In this document: positions 11,821 through 23,008 of the stretch, in pieces
How positions within the stretch are numbered: the first letter of the stretch is position 1
How the letters are laid out: the number at the start of each line of letters is the position of its first letter
NCBI GenBank assembly: GCA_009363875.1
Contig: CM018692.1
Coordinates: 136,501-200,500 of the forward strand
DNA from: Mikania micrantha
Lineage: Eukaryota; Streptophyta; Magnoliopsida; Asterales; Asteraceae
Direction: 5' to 3'
DNA: 64,000 bases
Program-made: the position numbers and the translations under genes
Notes under the pieces: generated by a model
Told to the model about the DNA's origin: nothing
Seen by the model: only the letters and a program-made list of their open reading frames with translations
Database searches by the model: none

Positions 11821-13006
11821 GTTTTTGAGATTTAAATCAAATTTTGGGTTTTTAAATCATAACTTCCTCATTTTAACTCCGTTTTGAACCGTTCGAGTTG
11901 CGTTAGAACCGTAATGAGAATACGAACAATATGAAATAATAAAATTTATATTTTAACACGAAAACGAAATCGCGTATAATTACGCTTAATTAAATAAAAT
12001 CGTATACGGACTATATGATTTTATTAAACGACTTTAAAGTCACGCGTATTTACTTGTGCACGTTTCTAACAATCTAACATACGTGTGTTGACATGTAAGT
12101 GATTTCAAGCACAAAACGACATCCCGAATAACACTAAGTTATTGTTTAAACACAGATTATTCGTAGAAGATTATCTACGCGAGTTCACGTGTGTTTGATC
12201 ATTCAGCTACACTCAAAGGTGCGTACACGGCCCTTTCCTTATTTTAACTGTTTTGGGGGTGAAAACATGTGCAAAAAACATTTTAGATACATATCACTTG
12301 CATGAGTTAGCTGTTTACATTAAGTGCGAGCATAGCATTACAAGTCCTTACATATCGAACCGTTTAGTTTGCCATAGTGCAAAGTGTGGTAGTTGGAAAT
12401 AGATCTATTAGGTTTGACAAACCTCACTTGGTAGATGGGATCTACGCAAGTGTTTGACTAGCCAATTCACATTACTATTGTTTGTGCTAGACAATAGTGG
12501 AAAGGCAAAACATGCAACAGTCAGCTTCGGTGTCGACCGCTTATGTAAATAGTACAAATGACTAGCTATCATGACTATGCATGTGTGATTATGTTATCTG
12601 CAAACATTTTGTTCAAACAGTTGTTTCAAACATTTGTGAATACTTAAACCTGTGTATGCACCAACCTTTGTGTTGACTTGATTTACATGTTTTCTCAGGA
12701 CGTTAAGGTACACGAGCAGTCAAGCATGGACTAGGATGTGGAGTCGCATGCATATTTCAATTCTTGTGTTTTGAATTGGAACATTTGAGATTTTGATTTG
12801 TAATTTACAGTTTTCAAACCGTTAAGTTTGTTATTGTTTTAAAAACGCTTCCGCAACGTTAGAACTTTGATATTACAGTTTTAGACCAAAGTATGTTTTG
12901 AAAATCATATAGAGGTCTTCGTTATGTCTAATGATCTGAGATCCTGGTTTGTCACGTCCCAAACGGTATGATTCCGTTAGTTGAAATTTGGGGGTGTGAC
13001 ATATAA

Positions 13007-14040
13007 CTTCGTAAATCATCAACACAATAGAATAATATAGTTGTAAGATTCTATCTATAACATTAAATTATTCTTACTGGAACAAACATTGAGATTATCA
13101 CAGGTGAACAAGATGACAAGAACAACAACAAACAACATCCACCACCTGAGTCAACCAAGTGTTGTGAGAATGGTTCCTATAACACTGTAGTGGCATCTTG
13201 GTGACTATATGGAACAACTAGAATGATAAACATGATAACGTACCTTTATGATAACAACATCATTCACACAACAACTAATATTGTTTAATAAGACAAGGTC
13301 TTATATAACTTTATTAGTAACAATGAGAACACACAACAATGAGAACAAACAACCTTGATGAACACAATACAATTGATTGCTATTGAACTGTCTGTATTAT
13401 ATCATGTCAATCATGTGCCATATATTCAAGTTTCATTGTAAGTCCCTTCTTAGAATCGTTTACCAGTTAATTTAGTGGGATCTAAACCGACGATAGCATA
13501 GTGGTACCATAGATTTGACAAACCTCCGGCGAGTAGGTCGGTATGTTAAGCGTAACATTAATTGGCCGGTAATGTATGACCGGTAACAGGGCGACAATCA
13601 GTCAGGTTTGGTAAATGACACATGGTGATATCATTAGACAGTGAAATTGTAATTAATCCATCGCTTCTTGTTGACTAGTAGACTGAAGAATTTATTTTCT
13701 CTCATGTCATAATACTAGTAACAGTTCGATGAGGTCTATGGTAAAGGTGGTAGAGGTAAATCGGATGCATTGTAATCTGATTACGTGAAGATTGCAATGG
13801 ATTCCTTTTAGGCTCTATGCTCTTCAAGATGAGAACAAAATATCAAATGGTTAACTAACACTCTTACATTATTAAAAGTGATTAACAGTTAACCCCACAA
13901 GTAATAGAATAATAATAAGGATCAGATTAACATAATCTAATTTCCTTAACATATTGAGGGTTATCAATACTTTGGTTTGATAACTGAACCTCTTTAATTA
14001 TATTATTCTACATATGAAACATTGGGTGATGAACACAAAT
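13007..14040 (+). repeat. Family A LTR O, middle segment
   Basis: Aligns with the reverse complement of about 40330-39900 (for example GAATGATAAACATGATAACG at 13220). No gene seen. Confidence 0.7.
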
Positions 14041-14216
14041 TGTAACATTTGTACATTTAGTCATGTAGTAGTGAACAGTGTTAGAACAGTGGTATCCATG
14101 TTCAGTCAGTCAATGTGAATCATGTGTCATTATGTGCTTGTGTGTTAGAATCTTTATCGTTTAACAAGTATGTATTATTTATTTACAGTCGAGTTCACTA
14201 GGCAAGAACAGTATTG

Positions 14217-14282
14217 TGTTATATCGAAACAGTGGTGGGCAGCGAGAGTGAGCCCTATATATATACTGCGTTCGGTGTAACA
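14217..14282 (+). other. Structured motif h1
   Basis: The outer stem pairs TGTTATATCGAA + CAGT (14217-14228, 14230-14233) with ACTG + TTCGGTGTAACA (14265-14268, 14271-14282), including two G-U pairs and a one-against-two internal loop. The core reads GGTGGG...GAGCCCTATATATA, with inner stem GGGC/GCCC. It is one of nine copies in the window. Confidence 0.75.
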
Positions 14283-14673
14283 GGATGGTGTTAGTGCGTA
14301 GTGTCAAGACGAATATTATGACAATTAATTCAACAAGAATCGTAATACGTAAGCGAGACTGAGTATAGTTATGGGTGACGATCCATAATAATACGAATGT
14401 TGAACTTATAATTATGATTAAACGACTTTAAATATTTTAATACGATCGGAAAACGTACGCGATTGCGGGTATACACGTAATTGTGAATGTTTAACGATCC
14501 GACAACACACGAAGAGTAAAAATAATTATATTAATTATTTTATATTTTTACAATTTTGAAACTCATCATTTATTTGAGTTAACAACTCTTTTATTTTAAA
14601 ACCGCGTAAAATACGCGTTACGTTCCGGAAACGCGAACCGAGCGACCGAAACGGACCCGAATACCACCCGGGC

Positions 14674-14680
14674 TATAAAA
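14674..14680 (+). promoter_or_regulatory. TATA box of E 5' LTR
   Basis: TATAAAA in the context CCCGGGCTATAAAAGCCTTG, with a pyrimidine-rich leader downstream. The identical copy in the 3' LTR is at 24983-24989. Confidence 0.7.
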
Positions 14681-15074
14681 GCCTTGAACAAGGCTTAAAC
14701 CTTCATTTATTACCTCACCAACACTTTCTCTCACTACAAATTCGTTTACCCTCTCTCTCTCTCTAAGAAAACCCAACTTTAATCGTTCGTATCTTGCTCG
14801 ATTCTCAACGGAATTCGTCATTCTTGGTGTCCACGCGAAGCCCTCGACGTTCTCTACACGAAAGTACAAGAATTTCGCAGATTCATCCAGCCAATCTCGA
14901 GGTAATGAAGCTTGAATGGTCACGAGTTTAGGGTTTTCAAACGTGGGTTTGTTTAAACCCGACCCTTAGCCGGTTCTAGCAAACCACATCCATTTTCGAG
15001 GCCATAGAAACCTTCTCTGATGCTTGTTTAGCTTAGATCGAGGTCTGGATACAAGTGATCGACGATGGTGATGA

Positions 15075-15530
15075 TGATGGTAACAGGTTCGGCGGCCAAA
15101 CCTGCATTCACAGCCGGCCGAACCCTAATGAGTCTCCACGAACCTGCATGGTTCGTCAACCTTCTGCCGAACCCTTAGGGGAGGATCTCACGAACCTGTG
15201 CCGAATCATCAAGCCATCACGAACCCTCTCGAGCCATCACCGAACCTTGGGTGCGCCGAACCATCAACAACTCGGCGAACCATCATCAGCCGAAGTCCCC
15301 ATGAAGCGAACCCTAGTTGTCCGAACCTTCTTGTATTCCACGAACCTTCTTTAGTCACGAACCCTAAGGGATGCAACGAACCTTCAAGCTGATGAACATC
15401 TAGACGAACCCTGCATGGTTCTTTGATTTCTGCCGAACCTTGGAACTTAGGAACGAACCATGCATGTTACCATGATCACCGAACCTTTTATTGTTAGAGC
15501 GAACCTTTCGATCAGCATTGTCAAGGGCCG
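15075..15530 (+). repeat. CGAACC array in E 5' LTR
   Basis: About thirty CGAACC/CGAACCY words with irregular spacers; a copy lies in the 3' LTR at 25384-25839. Open frames of 60-100 codons here are by-products of the repeat. Confidence 0.85.
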
Positions 15531-15569
15531 AACCTTGGCTCTAAACTCCAAGGGTTCGCTGCCAAGAGT

Positions 15570-15965
15570 GGCAGCCCAAGAACCTTTCGGCCCAAACCAA
15601 TTCTACTCGGCCCAATCTTATTAGAACTTGGCCCATAGGTTTAAATCGAGCACAATTGAGATAGCTTGGCCCATTAAGATATTTAATTGGCCCAATGTCG
15701 CTTTGGAACCTTACATGGCCTACTTAATCATTTCTTAGCCCAACTCAAATCCTTTAGGCCCGATTCAATCCCATTCGGCCCACTAAGATTCTAATCGGGT
15801 TGATATTGTCTTTGGCACGTTACAAGGATCATTTACCTATCATTGGGCCAACACCATACCCATTTGGCCCAACACCACACTTAATTGGCCCATCGTTAGC
15901 CTAATTGGGCCATAGACTTGGTTGAGGATCATCACGGTTACTTAGGCCCACGGGCCAATGTTAGA
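15570..15965 (+). repeat. GGCCCA block in E 5' LTR
   Basis: About fifteen GGCCCA/TGGCCCA words in 400 bp, repeated in the 3' LTR at 25879-26274. Confidence 0.75.
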
Positions 15966-16735
15966 CCATAAATTCGATAATTGTGAATTGATCAATTATG
16001 GTTTAAGTTGCAACATAACCTAATCATAGTATCAATTCACAATCACAAGACTTAAAACAATTGGAACATCTTTTCATAAGTCATGTTAATCTATGGTTAT
16101 CAAATTCGCAAACAATTATCATTTCATGCATAAGGTTTATGCACAAGAGGAAACATTTCACATTCGTTTCTTGGACCCATGATCAATCAAATGATTCAAA
16201 GCATGATTTTCAAGTTTACACAACAATCATAATCATGATCAAATCATGAGAACACAAGTCAATCAATAAATCAAAGTCTATACAATTATAAATCCTATAT
16301 CTTATGTATGATTACAATGTTATAGGAAACAATTAGAAGTCCTGTTTGCTACTTGCTAACTGTTTAGTTCAGAGTCTACTGCAGACAGGTGAGAACTCTA
16401 GCCCCTCTTTTACTGTTTTATAACTGTTTTGGGGTGGAACACGTGATCAAAACCGCTATTTCAATCTTGTTTCATTACACAAGTTATGTGTATTTCATAA
16501 ACATTACAGGTTCATCTTACGAATCCAAGGGATTCATCAATTGTTTAAAGAAATTGTCAACTGTTTTAATTTACTTATCAATTACTAAACTCTTTTCATT
16601 AAAAAGGTTTTATAAGGGATCTTTGAACTGTTTTGTAACTGATTTACTCAAATGTATTTATGAAGGATAAACACTTTTAGATAAAGGATTTTATAAACTC
16701 TTTTGTTATAAACCTTGTTATTACTCAAGGTCATC

Positions 16736-16925
16736 ACATCATGGTACTCAAAACAAGTGGTTCACAACATGGTATTCAAATCAAGTGGTTCAAAACATGG
16801 TACTCAAATCAAGTGGTTCACAACATGGTATTCAAATCCAGTGGTTCAAAACATGGTATTCAAATCCAGTTGTTCACATCATGGTATTCAAATCAAGTGG
16901 TTCATTTCATGGTATTCAAAACAAA
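16736..16925 (+). repeat. ~28-bp tandem repeat in E 5' LTR
   Basis: Seven units of TGGTTCAMAACATGGTATTC + AAATCAAG with few changes; an identical array lies at 27045-27234. The overlapping open frames encode only the repeated peptide. Confidence 0.9.
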
Positions 16926-17783
16926 GGATTTAATTCGTGGAATTAAATCCAGGATTTTCGATTCATGTTATCAAATAAGGCATTAACACATCCGGTTAAA
17001 GTAAGATTCAGAAACATGGTGTCTATTGTTGTAAACAAACTTGTAAAAGCATCAAGTATCACATTCATTAGCGTTAGTACTGGGTGATCACAACAAGGGA
17101 AAGCGGACACACACATTGGGGCAGACCGATTGCTGCAGTTAGTTTTTAAATCTGTTTTATAAACTAACTGCAGATTTTGGTTACATATGGTTTTATCAAA
17201 ACTGTTGACACATTATCTTACTCCAAACGTGGTTTGGGACTTGATATTATATGTTGACTCATGTGCAAACAGTGATTGGACTGTTTACACTCATTTTCTT
17301 ACTTGATGTTAGTTTGGGTTGCAGCTCATCCGTGTGAATCTTATGATGCTTTAACTTAACTATGCCTTATATCATATACTCATGTTTACAAATGTTTAAA
17401 CCTATTGTTCTCACCAACTACGTCTATAGTTGACAGTTACTTTTCACGTGTTTCAGATAATCAGGTTTAAGACATTCTCAGAGACAACTAAGGAGACCAT
17501 ACTAAGATAGAACAAGATGAAGAAACATGCTAGGATGGATTAGAAACACACTAAATCCTAATTGTTTACTTGTCTTGTTTGAAGTCTTATTTTGTAAACT
17601 ATATTTTGGGTCTGTAGTTGTCTTTCTTTTGGTAGATAGTTGTCTGTAACTAAAACAATTGTCTTAACATTATGAGATGTAGTAATCCATTGTGGTTATT
17701 CTTATTCAATACTTGTGCATGATTCAACTGTTCATACGTCACCGCGCCGTGGATTCCGCACGCGGCGCAGGGGTGTGACAGGT

Positions 17784-17796
17784 TGGTATCAGAGCC
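17784..17796 (+). other. Primer binding site of E (tRNA-iMet)
   Basis: TGGTATCAGAGCC, complementary to the 3' end of plant initiator tRNA-Met, three bases after the 5' LTR. Confidence 0.95.
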
Positions 17797-18045
17797 AAGG
17801 TTGTAGAGAACTAGGAAAAACCCAATGTTTAATGACCTAGACTATAACCTAAGCTACCCAATAGGACTAAGTGCTATAGGCTTGAGGATACTTAGGATCT
17901 AAGTAACTTAAGTGAGCATTAAGTCTACAATAAGCTTGAAATATCTTAGGGACATTTTTCTAAGATTAAATATCGAGTCAAAGAATTTGAACCGGAATTC
18001 TATAATTTTAGAAACCGGATTAAATTCTCACACATATGCATTTAA

Positions 18046-18474
18046 GGATTTCAGAGGCAAGGATCTGTATTCTTAGTATCCTTGATCTGAAATTCTCACA
18101 CAGAGATCATTATAGAAATTCTGAGGCAAAGATCTGTATTTTCAGTATCTTTGATATGAATTTCTTGTCATATTCATTATAGGATTTAGAGACAAAGATT
18201 GATATCTTTGATCTAAAGTCCTTGTCATATTCATTATAGGAATTCAAATGTCAAGATCTATTAATTTAGAGGCTTGATTTGAAATCCTTGTCATATTCAT
18301 TATAGGATTTAGAGACAAAGATTGATATCTTTGATCTAAAGTCCTTGTCATATTCATTATAGGAATTCAAATGTCAAGATCTATTAATTTAGAGGCTTGA
18401 TTTGAAATCCTTGTCATGCTCATTATAGGAATTCAAAGGTCAAGAACTATTAATTTAGAATCTTGAGTTGGAAT
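18046..18474 (+). repeat. Tandem hairpin array in E leader
   Basis: Seven imperfect palindromes at about 60-bp spacing: 18046-18094, 18115-18164, 18182-18221, 18239-18286, 18304-18343, 18362-18410 and 18427-18474. The conserved spacer is CTTGTCATATTCATTATAGG. A ~121-bp pair of units is duplicated. Hairpins 1 and 2 differ by a compensated pair (CAAGGAT/ATCCTTG versus CAAAGAT/ATCTTTG). Confidence 0.75.
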
Positions 18475-18790
18475 CCTTGTCATTGTTATCATTGTTATCA
18501 TTATCAGGTGTTCATTATCATAGGAACTTTATAACTTAGAATCTGTGTAACAGTATTCTTTAGTTGAAGTTCTCACAAGAAATCATTATACTCGATACTG
18601 TAGGTATTGAGAACCTAGGTTAATTAACCTAGGACACACATGCTAAAACCTAAGGTTTTAATTTCGAGTAAATTAAGAACCATGGGTTACATAATCATTA
18701 TCATAGTCACAGAACAAGAGGCAATCATGAAACAATCATAGTCAATCAACAGTTGGAATATTAGCCCCAAATATAGACGACGGATTAACG

Positions 18791-18860
18791 CTGATGTGTT
18801 GAGGTAAGTGGTGGGTCGGTGAGAGCTTACCCTATATATAAGCTTATTTCAGTATGTTAG
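18791..18860 (+). other. Structured motif h2
   Basis: TGATGTGTTGAGGTAAG (18792-18808) pairs along its full length with CTTATTTCAGTATGTTA (18843-18859). There are ten Watson-Crick and seven G-U pairs and no mismatch; C18791-G18860 extends the stem. The core is GGTGGGTC...ACCCTATATATA. Confidence 0.8.
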
Positions 18861-19302
18861 GGGGAATCCGGCGTTTGTATTTGGAGTGAGGATTCGGGAT
18901 CAACTGGAAACATGGAACATTAGTCAAACACATGGGATACAAACATTTGGGAAACAATCATTGGTGAATCAAATCATAGTGCAATTCAAACTTGGATGAA
19001 CCAAACATTATGGTGAATCAATCAAGTTGTGAACATTTTCAATGTAAACCTTAAGTGAAATTCTTAAGTGATTACATCATTAGTACTTACTGACATGAGT
19101 TAACAGGAAAGTGTAGAACACACGTATGATTTAGTTCTACATGTTAACAACAGTTAGTAGGTGCACGCATAACATAATCATAGTTCAATCATGGAATCAA
19201 TCATAGTTCAAGTTGATCAAAGATCATGGGATTCTTAATCAATGGAACACACTTGGAAATCAGTACAAACGTGTTGCCAAATGCTAGCAAGGGCATGATC
19301 GT

Positions 19303-19366
19303 GGTATATCGAAACGGTGGTGGGCAGCGAGAGTGAGCCCTATATATAAACTATTTTCGGTATATC
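19303..19366 (+). other. Structured motif h3
   Basis: GGTATATCGAAACGGT (19303-19318) pairs with ACTATTTTCGGTATATC (19350-19366), with wobble pairs and one mismatch. The core GGTGGGCAGCGAGAGTGAGC is identical to h1, but the 3' arm differs from h1. Confidence 0.7.
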
Positions 19367-19582
19367 GGGAAAGTGTCAGTGCGTAGTTTTGGTGGTGAGA
19401 TCATGGAACATCGTACATATTCACATGATAAGTATGCAAATAAGTTGATAACTTATACGTGTACTGGATCGTATTACAATTGAATGATAATACTAGTAGT
19501 ATGGATATATTACTGACCTTATCATGAAAATTCAATTGTATCCTTCCTCATTACTGACCCACTTGTGGCTTCTATTCGTAGA

Positions 19583-22500
19583 ATGCCTCCCCGACGTGAT
19601 CCTAACGGAGGGGGTTCAACAAGTGGCAACGACGATGAAATCAACAAGATTGCTCGAGCTATTGCTGTTCATATGAGGGAAGTAATCCCTGGTATGGTCA
19701 CTGATATTACCCAGAATCTTCGGGGAAGTACTAGTGATTCAGCACATAACTCAAATGCCACTAACGCTGGAACTGCTAACTTTACTTTCAAGCAGTTCAA
19801 CGATGCTAGGCCTCCTAAGTACTCTGGTACTGAAGGAGCTACCGGCCTACTGCAATGGTTGGAGAGCATCGAAGACATTCTCGACTTCACTGGATGCCCT
19901 GAAAATCTGAAGGTCAAGATGGCCTCAAGCGCTTTTCATAAGGGCGCACTCACTTGGTGGAATTCTGAAAAGAACACCAGAGGACGCGAAGTCGCTCTAG
20001 CTTTACCGTGGGACGGATTCAAGAATTTACTTGTGGAAAAGTTTTGTCCACGTCATGAACTGAAGAAACTCGAGGTAGAGATGTGGAATCTGGTGCAAGA
20101 CAGTGGTGAAAATGCCAAGTACACAACTCGATTCCATGAGTTGTGCATTCTGGTACCCCATTTGGTTACTCCTCTATCCCGCAGGATAGAGAAATACATT
20201 GAAGGTCTACCTTTAGTAGTCAGGGGAACAGTCATGGGTAATAACCCTACTACTCTGGAGGCGGCGATTCAACTTGGTGCTACTCTTACTGAAGAGTATG
20301 TGAAGTCTGGAGTGCTCACCCGAAAGGGATTCAAGAGAGCACAGACTGAAGAAGGCAAGAAGCCTGAACAGCACCATCACAAGAAGAAGAAGCAAAAGAC
20401 AATCAAGAACTTTTCAGCATTGACTGCGGCTGCACCTACTCATGCCACACCTATCAATGCTATGCCACAACCTGCTAACGCCAGAAAGTCTTATACTGGC
20501 ACATTTCCACTTTGCACCAAATGCCAGTATCATCATCTGCCCAACACTCCATGCAAGAAGTGTCTCAAATGTGGGCGTATGGGACACTTTGCAGCTACAT
20601 GCCGAGCTGCTCATCTTGCTGCTGCAACAACTGCTACCACTACCACTGCTGCTACAGGTGGAAGGGCCTGTTACAATTGTGGAGCAGAGGGACACTTCAG
20701 AAACCAGTGTCCAAAACTCAACAACACCACTGCTGCTGCTCGTGCTTTTGTTATTGGAACTGCTGAAGCACGTGAAGAGCCGGCAGTCATCACGGGTACA
20801 TTTCTTATCAATGATCACTATGTTTCTATCATATTCGATACTGGTGCTGATAAAAGTTTTATCTCTACTCATACTGCTTCTTTGCTTAATATGCAACTAT
20901 CCACACTTACTGCTCCTTATACTGTAGAAGTAGCGAATGGTAAGACCATAGTTGTAGATTCCATAATTCATGCTTGTGAGCTAAGATTAAATGACCATCT
21001 CTTCTCCATCGATCTCATTCCTATGACTCTCGGAAGCTTCGAAGTTGTAGTAGGAATGGATTGGTTGTCCAAAAACAATGCTGAAATCGTGTGCTCTGAG
21101 AAACTTATCCGAATCCCCTTACCGTCCGGCGAAACGATGATAGTCTACGGCGAGAAACCATGCCGCGGATTGAAGATTGTATCGTGCATCAAGGCGAGGA
21201 AGTACTTGAAGAAGAAATATTATGCTTTCCTAGCTCATGTAGTGGAAAAGAAACCTGAAAAGAAAGCAGTTGGAGATGTTCCAGTTATCAAAGAATATCC
21301 AGACGTATTTCCAGAAGACTTGCCTGGACTACCACCAGTCCGACAAGTGGAGTTTAGAATTGATCTCGTCCCTGGAGCAAACCCAGTGGCGAAGTCACCG
21401 TACACAATCGGTCAGAGCACCGCCCTGTCAAGGCGGAAGCTGCGGGTTCGAGCCCCGTCAGTCCCGACAGCGCAATCCTATTTTGATGCAACGAGAAGCT
21501 CAAGGAATGTTGAGTTAACCCCGGGCCTGACCTGCTTTCTGGCTAGCCCATTCCTTCTCTTTCTGTGGCCGCCCAATGGTGCTTTTAGAAAGTACGGTCA
21601 CCGGCGATTAGCACCGTCTGAGATGCAAGAACTGTCTAGTCATCTTCAAGAACTTTTAGACAAAGGTTTCATAAGGCCGAGTTTCTCTCCATGGGGAGCT
21701 CCGGTTCTCTTTGTCAAAAAGAAAGACGGTTCATTTCGTATGTGCATCGACTATCGTGAACTGAACAAGTTGACAATCAAGAATAGATATCCTCTGCCCA
21801 GGATCGATGATCTGTTTGATCAATTACAGGGAGCAACTTGCTTCTCTAAGATTGATTTGCGATCCGAGTATCATCAGTTAAGAGTAAATGATGAGGATAT
21901 ACCAAAGACGACATTTAGGACTCGATATGGACACTATGAGTTCGTGGTTATGCCATTTGGACTGACCAATGCACCTGCAGTGTTCATGGACTTGATGAAT
22001 CGAGTCTGCAGGCCATACTTGGATCAGTTTGTTATTGTCTTTATTGATGATATACTGATTTATTCCAAGTCGGAACAAGAGCATGAAGATCATTTGAGGA
22101 AAGTCTTAGAGTTACTAAGAGCTGAACAACTCTATGCAAAATTCTCAAAGTGTGAATTTTGGCTAAAGGAAGTTCACTTCTTAGGACATGTCATAAACAA
22201 AGATGGAATTCATGTAGATCCAGCAAAGATTGAGGCGATTAAGAACTGGACTACTCCATCTACTCCGACAGAGATTCGTTCATTTCTGGGTTTGGCAGGC
22301 TATTACAGAAGATTCATTGCAAACTTCTCTAAGATAGCTTTGCCACTTACCACTTTGACTCAGAAAAGTCAAGCGTTTATATGGGGACAGAAACAGGAAG
22401 ATGCATTTCAACTTCTTAAACAGAAGTTATGCAACTCCCCTATCCTTAGTCTTCCAGAAAGCAGTGATGACTTCATTGTCTACTGTGATGCTTCAAACCT

Positions 22501-23008
22501 TGGTCTCGGTTGTGTACTTATGCAACGGGACAAGGTCATTGCTTATGCTTCAAGACAACTTAAGGTTCACGAGAAGAATTACACTACTCATGACCTTGAG
22601 TTAGGGGCTGTGGTCTTTGCATTGAAAATTTGGAGACACTACCTTTATGGTACTAAATGTGTCATCTATACAGACCACAAGAGCCTACAACACATTCTCA
22701 ATCAGAAAGAACTCAACATGAGACAACGGCGTTGGGTTGAGCTTTTAACTGATTACGACTGTGAGATTCGTTACCATCCGGGTAAAGCCAATGTGGTGGC
22801 GGATGCTCTTAGTCGCAAGGAACCAGTCAAGCCAATTCGTGTAAGAGCCATGGAGATCAACACACAGCCAAACTTGAAAGACTTGATTCGTATTGCACAA
22901 CTACAAGTAGTAACAGACAATCAACTCAAGACAGACTTGGATTGTGGCATTGAGAAGAGACTAGAACCTCGATCTGATGGAGTGTTATATCTCAACGGCC
23001 GCATTTGA
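19583..23008 (+). pseudogene. E gag-protease-RT-RNase H, open to an in-frame TGA
   Basis: Start chosen at the ATG 19583 (MPPRRDPNGGG), the usual start of this gag type; the frame is open from the GTG at 19565. Domains in order:
- Gag capsid.
- Two CCHC knuckles: CLKCGRMGHFAATC near 20561 and CYNCGAEGHFRNQC near 20669.
- Aspartic protease: DTGADKSF at 20837.
- RT: FIDDILIYSK, catalytic DD codons 22046-22051.
- RNase H: YCDASNLGLG near 22482 and TDHKSL.
A 201-bp insert (21404-21604) lies between protease and RT without breaking the frame. The frame ends at TGA 23006-23008, 3' of RNase H, and integrase follows in the same frame. A single polyprotein is usual for this family, so the copy is taken as defective. 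Confidence 0.93.
21404..21604 (+). other. 201-bp organellar-like insert in pol, containing a partial tRNA-Asp(GUC)
   Basis: Host pol stops at the SPY codons (…CACCGTAC, 21403) and resumes at CGATTAGCACC (21605). The insert contains 21405-21467: CAATCGGTCAGAGCACC, anticodon loop CTGTCAA with GTC at 21427-21429, and T-arm CGGGTTCGAGCCCCG. This matches plant plastid trnD-GUC, also carried in many plant mitochondrial genomes. The first ~14 nt of the tRNA are absent. The remaining ~137 bp are GC-rich and unidentified; mitochondrial or plastid flanking DNA is likely. 201 is a multiple of three and the frame stays open. Confidence 0.85.

Larger units (their letters stand above)
10266..13001 (+). mobile_element. 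Family D solo LTR inside LTR O
   Basis: Bounded by TATAA at 10261-10265 and 13002-13006. It starts TATGACAATCCG, apparently a TG-to-TA change at the first dinucleotide, and ends TTTGGGGGTGTGACA. Family A sequence resumes on either side: matches to the copy at 38623-51245 stop near 10230 and restart near 13010. The 2.7 kb contain no PBS, gag or pol. The orientation is taken from the CA-terminal end and from similarity to the LTR of element B around 11620-11830. Confidence 0.85.
14041..17780 (+). repeat. Element E 5' LTR (3740 bp)
   Basis: TGTAACATTTGTAC...GGGGTGTGACA. It contains hairpin motif h1 (14217-14282), TATAAAA at 14674-14680 and a CTCTCTCTCT leader near 14750. Further in are a GAACC array at 15075-15530, a GGCCCA block at 15570-15965 and a 28-bp tandem repeat at 16736-16925. 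Confidence 0.95.
17797..19582 (+). other. E 5' leader between PBS and gag
   Basis: Long untranslated leader of 1.8 kb. It holds a tandem array of seven hairpins (18046-18474) and two copies of the structured motif (h2 18791-18860, h3 19303-19366). No long open frame. Confidence 0.8.

Noticed and set aside
7554..13001. A single 5.4-kb LTR from TGTGACATCC to GGGTGTGACA
   Set aside because: Family A homology stops near 10230 and resumes near 13010 with a TATAA duplication at both joints, so two LTRs are nested.
14217..14282. Known self-cleaving ribozyme (hammerhead, as in plant retrozymes)
   Set aside because: The CUGAUGA and GAAA core elements are not arranged as required; no other ribozyme consensus I know fits the GGTGGG...CCCTATATA core.
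14618..15392. Open frames of 64-101 codons, duplicated 10,309 bp downstream
   Set aside because: They fall in the E LTR promoter and CGAACC array; the duplication is simply the second LTR.
20414..20927. 160-codon open frames overlapping gag on both strands
   Set aside because: Shadow frames of the serine/threonine/alanine-rich nucleocapsid coding region.
21405..21467. Functional tRNA-Asp gene
   Set aside because: The first ~14 nucleotides, including the 5' acceptor strand, are missing; it is a fragment within pol.
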